Shown: piece by piece, positions 1 through 4,395 of the stretch
Numbering within the stretch: the first letter of the stretch is position 1
Layout: every line of letters begins with the position of its first letter
Origin: Ruminococcus sp. UBA4275
Lineage (GTDB): Bacteria; Bacillota; Clostridia; Oscillospirales; Ruminococcaceae
Length of the DNA stretch: 6,031 bases
Assembly: GCA_002395085.1 (NCBI GenBank)
Contig: DGVV01000128.1
Location: forward strand, 1-6,031
Reading direction: 5' to 3'
Notes under the pieces: model-generated
Database searches by the model: none
Seen by the model: only the letters and a program-made list of their open reading frames with translations
Told to the model about the DNA's origin: nothing
Program-made: the position numbers and the translations under genes

Positions 1-71
1 CCGTGGTCAACGTGGCCGATCGTACCGATGTTGACATGGGGTTTTGTACGTTCAAAATGCTCTTTTGCCAT
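1..71 (-). CDS. tuf: Elongation factor Tu, N-terminal fragment (cut by window edge)
   Basis: Elongation factor Tu is the cytoplasmic GTPase that delivers aminoacyl-tRNA to the ribosomal A site. Only the first 23 codons are present. They read MAKEHFERTKPHVNIGTIGH and then VDH, the almost invariant EF-Tu N-terminus, and the last two bases at the window edge begin the Gly codon of the P-loop (GHVDHGK). The ATG at 71-69 is preceded by AGGAGG at 86-81, nine bases upstream, which fixes the start. The gene follows fusA in the same direction after 232 bases, as in the classical str cluster, and a separate promoter is visible in that gap. The rest of the protein lies outside the window, so completeness cannot be judged. 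Identity is very secure. Confidence 0.96.
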   Translation of the reverse strand, partial: MAKEHFERTKPHVNIGTIGHVDH

Positions 72-157
72 TGGAATCTACCTCCTACGGTATAGTATAG
101 TGTGGGTAAATTGGGTTCGGTCATCATCTGGGTTACGACAAGGACCTGACACCCTAT

Positions 158-186
158 ATTGTACCAGATTTCAGAGAAAAATGCAA
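158..186 (-). promoter_or_regulatory. Predicted sigma-A promoter for tuf (extended -10)
   Basis: On the minus strand a -35 element TTGCAT (186-181, a weak 3/6 match) is followed after exactly 17 bp by TACAAT (163-158, 5/6 match). The -10 is preceded by TGG, which makes the extended -10 motif TGnTANAAT and can compensate for the poor -35. A/T tracts lie just upstream (about 190-230) and resemble an UP element. Transcription would start near 151-152, giving a leader of about 80 bases before the tuf ATG. This would let EF-Tu be made in excess over EF-G, as cells need. It is predicted from sequence only. Confidence 0.6.
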
Positions 187-252
187 GGGCTTTCAGAAAA
201 TTTTTCCAAAAGTTTACAAATCCCCCAATGAAATCTGATGCCGCTTGAAAAC

Positions 253-292
253 CGTCCGCCGGAGAACAACAGCAGTCATTCTCCGGAAGACG
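253..292 (-). promoter_or_regulatory. Stem-loop just after the fusA stop codon
   Basis: A perfect 8-bp inverted repeat (CCGGAGAA at 259-266, TTCTCCGG at 279-286) encloses a 12-base loop. After a 2x2 internal loop it extends with a 4-bp CGTC/GACG pairing (253-256 with 289-292). It begins 11 bases after the fusA stop codon. In the mRNA it is followed only by GGTTTTC, so the U-tract is short and interrupted. It may be a weak or partial terminator, or a 3' stabilising or processing hairpin that separates fusA mRNA from tuf mRNA. The tuf promoter lies about 65 bases further on. Confidence 0.5.
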
Positions 293-303
293 TTTATAAG
301 CAA

Positions 304-2397
304 TTAGTCTTCGTCGCTGTGTCCGCGCTCGCTCTTGATCTTGTCTGCGATGGACTTCGGAACTTCCGCGAAGCTGTGCGGCTCCATGGTGTAGTTACCG
401 CGGCCCTGAGAACGGGAACGGAGGTCACTTGCGTAGCCGAACATATTGCTCAGCGGAACAAGTGCGTCGATCTGGCTGACGCCGTTGTGGACTTCCTGAC
501 CCTGGATCTGTCCGCGGCGGCCGTTGAGGTCACCGAAGACATCGCCCATGTACTGCTCCGGCACGAAGACGGAAACCTTCATGAGCGGCTCAAGCAGAAC
601 CGGATCTGCCTTGCGCATTGCGTTCTTGAATGCCATAGAACCGGCGATCTTGAACGCCATTTCGGAGGAGTCAACCTCGTGATAGGAGCCGTCGTAAAGG
701 GTGACCTTCACATCGACAACCTGATAGCCGGCGACGACACCAGCCTGCATTGCAGACCTGATACCTGCATCGACTGCGGGGATATACTCCTTCGGAATTG
801 CACCGCCGACGATGTTGTTGATGAACTCGTAGCCCTTGCCCGGCTCATTCGGCTCGACGGTGATCTTGACGTGACCGTACTGACCGGTACCGCCCGTCTG
901 CTTCTTGTGCTTGTAATCCTCGTTGACGGTCTTGCGGATGGTCTCCTTGTAGGAAACCTGCGGTGCGCCGACGTTCGCCTCGACCTTGAACTCACGGAGG
1001 AGACGGTCAACGATGATTTCGAGGTGCAGCTCACCCATACCGGCGATGATGGTCTGACCGGTCTCGGTATCAGTCCAGGTACGGAAGGTCGGGTCTTCCT
1101 CAGCAAGCTTTGCGAGTGCAAGACCCATCTTCTCCTGACCGGCCTTGGTCTTCGGCTCGATTGCGAGGTTGATAACCGGATCCGGGAACTCCATGGACTC
1201 CAGAATGATCGGGTGATTCTCGTCACAGAGGGTATCACCGGTGGTGGTGTTCTTCACGCCGATGACAGCAGCGATGTCGCCTGCATAGACAACGTCGATG
1301 TCCTTTCTGTGATTGGAGTGCATCTGAAGGATTCTGCCCATACGCTCATTCTGGTTCTTGCAGGAGTTGAGGACAGAAGTACCCTTCTCAATTTTACCGG
1401 AATAGACACGGAAGAAGCAGAGCTTACCGACGAACGGGTCGGTCGCAATCTTGAATGCAAGTGCTGCGAACGGTGCGTTGTCGTCGGAGGGACGCTCTTC
1501 CTCCTCGTCGGTCTTCGGGTTGATACCGGTGATTGCCGGAACATCGAGCGGAGAAGGCATATAATCGACGATTGCGTCGAGCAGCTTCTGGACGCCCTTG
1601 TTCTTGTAAGAAGTACCGCAGACAACCGGAACGATCGTGTTTGCAATCGTACCCTTGCGGATGCCGCGCTTCAGCTCGTCGATGGTGAGTTCTTCCTCAT
1701 TGAGGTACTTCTCCATCAGCTCCTCGTCGGTCTCGACGATATGCTCGATCATCTCCATGCGGTACTCTTCCGCCTTGTCCTGCATATCCGCGGGGATGTC
1801 CTCGACAGAGATATGCTGACCCAGGCGGTCTTCATCGTCATAGATGTACGCCTTCATCTCAAGCAGGTCGATCAGGCCCTTGAAATCGCTCTCAGAGCCG
1901 ATCGGGAGCTGGATCGGAACAGCATTACACTTCAGACGATCCTTCATCATTTCCACGACGCGGTAGAAATCCGCGCCCATGATGTCCATTTTATTGACAT
2001 ACGCCATACGCGGAACCTTGTACTTGTCCGCCTGGCGCCAGACAGTCTCGGACTGGGGCTCAACGCCGCCCTTTGCGCAGAAAACGGTCACAGAACCGTC
2101 CAGAACACGAAGGGAACGCTCGACCTCAACGGTAAAATCAACGTGTCCGGGCGTATCAATGATATTGATTCTGTGCTGCTTCCAGTATGCAGTCGTTGCA
2201 GCGGAGGTAATGGTGATACCTCTCTCCTGCTCCTGCTCCATCCAGTCCATCGTTGCGGTACCGTCGTGGGTATCGCCGATTTTGTGGTTGATACCGGTGT
2301 AGAACAGAATACGCTCGGTCGTGGTGGTTTTGCCGGCGTCGATATGAGCCATAATGCCGATGTTTCTTGTTTGTTCAAGACTACAGTCTCTAGGCAT
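304..2397 (-). CDS. fusA: Elongation factor G
   Basis: EF-G is the cytoplasmic translocation GTPase that moves tRNA and mRNA through the ribosome after each peptide bond, and it helps recycle ribosomes. The 697-residue length is typical. Visible motifs are the P-loop AHIDAGKTT (17-25), switch I RGITI (59-63), DTPGHVDF with the catalytic His85 (81-88), NKMD (135-138) and the CGTS G5 motif (260-263). Domain II lies near 300-400, domain III near 405-480 with GMGELHLE at 453-460, domain IV near 485-600 and domain V after about 605. I chose the ATG at 2397, not the in-frame ATG at 2421, because it matches the family N-terminus (MPRxxSLExTRNIG) and has AGGAGG seven bases upstream; the upstream ATG lies ahead of that Shine-Dalgarno site. 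One oddity is GGTGQYG in domain IV (502-508), where most EF-G proteins have GGRGQYG. The overall domain layout is that of the housekeeping EF-G. Confidence 0.97.
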   Translation of the reverse strand: MPRDCSLEQTRNIGIMAHIDAGKTTTTERILFYTGINHKIGDTHDGTATMDWMEQEQERGITITSAATTAYWKQHRINIIDTPGHVDFTVEVERSLRVLDGSVTVFCAKGGVEPQSETVWRQADKYKVPRMAYVNKMDIMGADFYRVVEMMKDRLKCNAVPIQLPIGSESDFKGLIDLLEMKAYIYDDEDRLGQHISVEDIPADMQDKAEEYRMEMIEHIVETDEELMEKYLNEEELTIDELKRGIRKGTIANTIVPVVCGTSYKNKGVQKLLDAIVDYMPSPLDVPAITGINPKTDEEEERPSDDNAPFAALAFKIATDPFVGKLCFFRVYSGKIEKGTSVLNSCKNQNERMGRILQMHSNHRKDIDVVYAGDIAAVIGVKNTTTGDTLCDENHPIILESMEFPDPVINLAIEPKTKAGQEKMGLALAKLAEEDPTFRTWTDTETGQTIIAGMGELHLEIIVDRLLREFKVEANVGAPQVSYKETIRKTVNEDYKHKKQTGGTGQYGHVKITVEPNEPGKGYEFINNIVGGAIPKEYIPAVDAGIRSAMQAGVVAGYQVVDVKVTLYDGSYHEVDSSEMAFKIAGSMAFKNAMRKADPVLLEPLMKVSVFVPEQYMGDVFGDLNGRRGQIQGQEVHNGVSQIDALVPLSNMFGYASDLRSRSQGRGNYTMEPHSFAEVPKSIADKIKSERGHSDED

Positions 2398-2404
2398 TTG
2401 GGTT

Positions 2405-2410
2405 CCTCCT
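2405..2410 (-). promoter_or_regulatory. Shine-Dalgarno site of fusA (decides the start)
   Basis: AGGAGG on the minus strand (2410-2405) sits seven bases before the ATG at 2397. The longer in-frame start at 2421 lies upstream of this site and overlaps the base of the preceding hairpin, so it is unlikely to be used. Confidence 0.85.
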
Positions 2411-2420
2411 AATAATCGCA

Positions 2421-2449
2421 TTTACAGCAGACGCGGCGTCTGCTGTAAA
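2421..2449 (-). promoter_or_regulatory. Perfect 13-bp hairpin in the rpsG-fusA gap
   Basis: The arms TTTACAGCAGACG (2421-2433) and CGTCTGCTGTAAA (2437-2449) are perfectly complementary around a 3-base loop, or 12 bp around a 5-base loop. In the mRNA the hairpin ends only 10 bases before the fusA Shine-Dalgarno site and is followed by A/U-mixed sequence without a U-tract, so it is not a standard intrinsic terminator. Likely roles are RNase processing or stabilisation of the str mRNA, or control of access to the fusA ribosome-binding site. The structure is directly visible; the role is inferred. Confidence 0.7.
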
Positions 2450-2460
2450 CGGTAAAAAGC

Positions 2461-2476
2461 ATTCGCAGCAGCGAAT
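2461..2476 (-). promoter_or_regulatory. Small hairpin overlapping the rpsG stop codon
   Basis: A 6-bp perfect inverted repeat (ATTCGC at 2461-2466, GCGAAT at 2471-2476) with a 4-base loop begins at the last base of the rpsG stop codon. Together with the larger hairpin at 2421-2449 it leaves only 11 unpaired bases between them, so almost the whole rpsG-fusA spacer could be structured in the mRNA. Being short, it could occur by chance. Confidence 0.4.
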
Positions 2477-2946
2477 TACCAGCGGTAGTGTGCGAACGCC
2501 TTGTTCGCCTCTGCCATCTTGTGCGTATCCTCGCGCTTCTTGACAGAGCCGCCGGTTCCGTTGACAGCGTCAATGATCTCGCCGGCAAGGCGCTCCTTCA
2601 TGGTCTTCTCGCTGCGGAGTCTGGAATATTTGGTAATCCAGCGCAGACCGAGTGTCTGACGGCGGTCAGGTCTGACCTCCATCGGGACCTGATAGGTTGC
2701 ACCGCCCATACGGCGTGCCTTGACCTCAAGCAGCGGCATGATGTTTTCCATTGCCTGCTCGAACACTTCGAGCGGCTCACGGTCAGTCTTGGTTTTGACG
2801 ATCTCGAAAGCGTCGTACACGATCTTCTGTGCGACACCCTTCTTGCCGTCGAGCATGATGTTGTTGATCAGGCGGGTGACCAGCTTGGAATTGTACAGCG
2901 GATCCGCCAGAACGTCACGCTTTGCGATACTGCCTCTTCTCGGCAT
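2476..2946 (-). CDS. rpsG: 30S ribosomal protein S7
   Basis: S7 is a primary 16S rRNA-binding protein that nucleates assembly of the 30S head and lies near the E-site tRNA and the mRNA exit channel. The 156-residue length is the standard bacterial size. The N-terminus MPRRGSIAKR and the segment DPLYNSKLVTRLINNIMLDG (about 15-34) are family signatures. So are VKARRMGGATYQVPMEVRPD (about 75-94) and the end KMAEANKAFAHYRW. The ATG at 2946 has AAGGAGGG (2962-2955) eight bases upstream. The gene lies between rpsL (197-base gap) and fusA (78-base gap) in the same direction. In E. coli, S7 represses translation of the str mRNA by binding the rpsL-rpsG gap; the long structured gap here could serve the same purpose, but its sequence does not prove it. 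Nothing in the protein looks unusual. Confidence 0.98.
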   Translation of the reverse strand: MPRRGSIAKRDVLADPLYNSKLVTRLINNIMLDGKKGVAQKIVYDAFEIVKTKTDREPLEVFEQAMENIMPLLEVKARRMGGATYQVPMEVRPDRRQTLGLRWITKYSRLRSEKTMKERLAGEIIDAVNGTGGSVKKREDTHKMAEANKAFAHYRW

Positions 2947-2983
2947 ACTCGCTTCCCTCCTTCATATTTGATGAATTCACAGG

Positions 2984-3029
2984 TACTCACTTGCGGAGTA
3001 TTCCTCGCATCTGCGGGGAATGACCGCAG
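2984..3029 (-). promoter_or_regulatory. Cluster of competing hairpins upstream of rpsG
   Basis: Three inverted repeats overlap here. A (3000-3008 with 3013-3021) has 9-base arms with one C-A mismatch in the RNA and a 4-base loop. B (CTGCGG 3011-3016 with CCGCAG 3024-3029) is a 6-bp perfect stem. C (TACTC 2984-2988 with GAGTA 2996-3000) is a 5-bp stem. A and B share bases 3013-3016 and cannot form together; A and C share only position 3000. This arrangement lies 22-67 bases upstream of the rpsG Shine-Dalgarno site (AAGGAGGG at 2962-2955). It resembles a translational control or attenuation leader, and binding by S7 is a natural suggestion. The role is inferred. Confidence 0.4.
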
Positions 3030-3093
3030 TGCATTTCAGCCAATGCAGAAAAGAGACAGCGTATTTCATGATGAAAAGTATGCCGTCAATCAA

Positions 3094-3118
3094 ATCCACA
3101 TAAGCCAGGATGTGGGAT
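3094..3118 (-). promoter_or_regulatory. Stem-loop downstream of the rpsL stop codon
   Basis: ATCCACAT (3094-3101) pairs with ATGTGGGAT (3110-3118), giving 8 bp with one bulged base and an 8-base loop. It starts 25 bases after the rpsL stop codon and lacks a following U-tract. It is probably part of the folded rpsL-rpsG spacer, not a terminator, because rpsG must still be transcribed and I see no convincing promoter in this gap. Confidence 0.4.
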
Positions 3119-3143
3119 GTTGCGGTAAGGGGGCTTTCGCAGA

Positions 3144-3566
3144 TTACTTCTTGCCTGCCTTCGGGCGCTTTGCGCCGTACTTGGAACGTGCCTGAAGTCT
3201 GCCGTTGACGCCCTGAGCATCCAGCGTACCGCGGATGATGTGGTAACGCACACCAGGCAGATCCTTGACTCTGCCGCCGCGGATCAGAACGACGCTGTGC
3301 TCCTGCAGGTTGTGGCCGATACCCGGAATGTAAGCGGTGACCTCGTAGCCGTTGGTGAGACGCACTCTGGCGATCTTACGCATAGCAGAGTTCGGCTTTT
3401 TCGGGGTAGCGGTCTTGACTGCGGTGCAGACGCCGCGCTTCTGCGGAGAGCTGAGGTCGATCTGGGACTTCTTCTGAGCATTGTAACCCTTCTGAAGTGC
3501 CGGAGCGGTAGACTTCTCCGTCAGGCTCTTTCTGCCCTTACGAACGAGCTGATTGAAAGTTGGCAT
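3144..3566 (-). CDS. rpsL: 30S ribosomal protein S12
   Basis: S12 sits at the decoding centre of the 30S subunit, helps monitor codon-anticodon pairing, and is the classical site of streptomycin-resistance mutations. The protein has 140 residues against 124 in E. coli; most of the difference is an insertion near residues 26-40, a known feature of many Gram-positive S12 proteins. The core motifs TPKKPNSAMRK (54-64) and GGRVKDLPGVRYHIIRG (97-113) are intact. Lys56 and Lys101 match E. coli Lys43 and Lys88, so the common resistance substitutions are absent. Asp102 is the residue methylthiolated in E. coli (Asp89). The ATG at 3566 has AAGGAGG (3579-3573) six bases upstream. It is the first gene of the str cluster, directly behind a consensus promoter and a leader hairpin. 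Confidence 0.98.
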   Translation of the reverse strand: MPTFNQLVRKGRKSLTEKSTAPALQKGYNAQKKSQIDLSSPQKRGVCTAVKTATPKKPNSAMRKIARVRLTNGYEVTAYIPGIGHNLQEHSVVLIRGGRVKDLPGVRYHIIRGTLDAQGVNGRLQARSKYGAKRPKAGKK

Positions 3567-3592
3567 AGTTTTCCTCCTTCTTTTAATAATAG

Positions 3593-3640
3593 AATATGAG
3601 TGCGCATGGGTATCGCATAGAGATACCGCGCACTCATATT
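3593..3640 (-). promoter_or_regulatory. Long inverted repeat over the rpsL transcription start
   Basis: Perfect 13-bp arms (AATATGAGTGCGC at 3593-3605, GCGCACTCATATT at 3628-3640) enclose a second perfect 6-bp stem (GGTATC 3609-3614, GATACC 3622-3627) with a 7-base loop and a 3-base bulge at 3606-3608. The right arm abuts the -10 element of the rpsL promoter. With a start near 3634 the mRNA would begin AGUGCGC and fold at once into a 5'-terminal hairpin of 7 plus 6 bp. It ends 13 bases before the rpsL Shine-Dalgarno site. It could protect the 5' end of the mRNA, act as an operator at the DNA level, or weakly terminate read-through from upstream. No strong U-tract follows. Confidence 0.65.
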
Positions 3641-3669
3641 ATTATATCCATCTTACCCCGATTTGTCAA
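3641..3669 (-). promoter_or_regulatory. Perfect-consensus sigma-A promoter of rpsL
   Basis: On the minus strand TTGACA (3669-3664) and TATAAT (3646-3641) are both exact consensus hexamers separated by the optimal 17 bp. The predicted start is near 3634-3635, giving a leader of about 68 bases before rpsL. A/T-rich sequence and a repeated 10-mer lie just upstream. A promoter this strong fits a ribosomal protein cluster and suggests that rpsL-rpsG-fusA is transcribed from here without depending on upstream genes. Confidence 0.88.
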
Positions 3670-3685
3670 GCATTTCGGGAAATTC

Positions 3686-3725
3686 TGCGCATTTTACAAA
3701 TCGCGGCAGATTTTTTGCGCATTTT
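3686..3725 (-). repeat. Pair of 10-bp direct repeats upstream of the rpsL promoter
   Basis: TGCGCATTTT occurs at 3686-3695 and again at 3716-3725, exactly 30 bp apart, or about three helical turns. Relative to the predicted start they lie near -52 to -61 and -82 to -91, with the TGCGCA core palindromic and A-tracts alongside. They may be UP-element or DNA-bending sequence, or sites for an activator; a shorter TGCGCAT copy is found in the leader at 3601-3607. This could also be chance in A/T-rich sequence. Confidence 0.4.
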
Positions 3726-3740
3726 TGCAATATTTCGCCG

Positions 3741-4265
3741 TCACTGCGGGTACGGATAAGTATTTCCGCTGTAGGTCAGCGCATCCCCGCCCCATTCGAG
3801 TGTCAGTTCATTGCTTGCATCGGCATCAAAGAGTTCCTTGTAGGTCAGCCCGCTGCCGTACATCCCGTAGACATAGTAATCCGTGCTGTACATGGGATCG
3901 GGTTGCAGGCTGCGGTACAGGATATGTCTGCCGTCCGGCGAACGGTAATCGGTCTGTTCGAGGTAATATTTCGTATGCGTCGGGCGCAGAACGTACATCC
4001 CCGGCACGATGCCCCCTGCAAGAAACAGCACTGCCCCGATGACCGGCAAAGTACCGCTTTTCCCGTCTTTCCGTCTGAGCAGAAAGCGCCGCACGTTCAG
4101 CAGCACAAGCATCAGCAGGGCGATGAAGAACAGCAGAAGCATCCAGTAGCCCTCCAGCAGATTGAGCAGCGCGAAATGCCGGTAATACGGCATACTCAGG
4201 ATGGCGAATGCGCCCAGCACACTCAGCGCAAAAATCAGCCATGCGGTATTCCGAAGTGCTTTCAT
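3741..4265 (-). CDS. Uncharacterised protein with three membrane segments and an exported C-terminal domain
   Basis: I do not recognise this 174-residue protein as a named family. Three hydrophobic segments are clear, at about residues 7-25, 38-58 and 72-93. A basic stretch, RRFLLRRKDGK (59-69), lies between the second and third. By the positive-inside rule the N-terminus and this loop are cytoplasmic and the last 80 residues are outside. That tail is rich in Tyr and Asp and contains SPDGRHILY (109-117) and an EWGGDALTYSGNTYPYP ending (157-173). This resembles the single exported beta-rich segment of some small Firmicute membrane proteins of unknown function, but the link is tentative. I chose the ATG at 4265 because AGGAGG (4280-4275) lies nine bases upstream; in-frame ATGs at 4289 and 4283 lie before that site. 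It follows the esterase gene by 130 bases in the same direction and precedes the rpsL promoter. No function can be assigned. Confidence 0.8.
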   Translation of the reverse strand: MKALRNTAWLIFALSVLGAFAILSMPYYRHFALLNLLEGYWMLLLFFIALLMLVLLNVRRFLLRRKDGKSGTLPVIGAVLFLAGGIVPGMYVLRPTHTKYYLEQTDYRSPDGRHILYRSLQPDPMYSTDYYVYGMYGSGLTYKELFDADASNELTLEWGGDALTYSGNTYPYPQ

Positions 4266-4274
4266 TGCTTCATT

Positions 4275-4280
4275 CCTCCT
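4275..4280 (-). promoter_or_regulatory. Shine-Dalgarno site of the membrane protein gene (decides the start)
   Basis: AGGAGG on the minus strand (4280-4275) is nine bases before the ATG at 4265. Another ATG at 4273 is out of frame and only one base from the site, too close for efficient initiation. A TATACT sequence at about 4303-4298 could be the -10 of a weak promoter, but its -35 match (CAGACG) is poor. Confidence 0.7.
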
Positions 4281-4323
4281 CATATTCACAAGTATATCCG
4301 TTCACGATTCCGCCGTCTGCTGC

Positions 4324-4355
4324 CCGGTTGACCTCCGGCGTTTCGCCGTGACCGG
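4324..4355 (-). promoter_or_regulatory. GC-rich stem-loop between the esterase and membrane protein genes
   Basis: CGGCG (4336-4340) and CGCCG (4344-4348) form a 5-bp stem with a 3-base loop, and CCGGT/ACCGG (4324-4328 with 4351-4355) forms an outer stem across an internal loop. It lies about 40 bases after the esterase stop codon. There is no U-tract, so intrinsic termination is not supported; a 3' end-stabilising role is possible. Confidence 0.3.
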
Positions 4356-4395
4356 TGCGATGCAGCCGGATTTTGCAGCGGGCAGCGCCCTGTTG

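Noticed and set aside
28..231. 67-codon plus-strand open frame at the left edge
   Set aside because: It runs antisense through the tuf start, its Shine-Dalgarno site and promoter, and the peptide has no recognisable features.
238..2412. 724-codon open frame on the plus strand covering all of fusA
   Set aside because: It is an exact antisense shadow of fusA. Its protein is dominated by Leu, Val, Asp and Arg and has no recognisable domain. Long open frames opposite highly expressed GC-rich genes arise from codon bias and are a known source of false annotations.
2398..2421. In-frame upstream start of fusA giving 8 extra residues
   Set aside because: The Shine-Dalgarno site lies downstream of this ATG and the family N-terminus begins at 2397.
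2421..2449. Intrinsic terminator in the rpsG-fusA gap
   Set aside because: The stem is perfect but no U-tract follows it in the direction of transcription, and no promoter is visible between it and fusA.
3062..3091. Promoter candidate in the rpsL-rpsG gap (TTGACG followed by A/T-rich sequence)
   Set aside because: No hexamer at 16-18 bp spacing resembles TATAAT.
2488..3195. 235-codon plus-strand open frame across rpsG and the rpsL-rpsG gap
   Set aside because: It is mostly antisense to rpsG and the end of rpsL, which are certain genes. The part in the gap shows no coding character.
3553..4331. Several plus-strand open frames (up to 222 codons) over the rpsL leader and membrane protein gene
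   Set aside because: They overlap one another and oppose a gene with clear membrane segments and a strong ribosome-binding site. Their products are low-complexity His/Arg/Cys-rich sequences.
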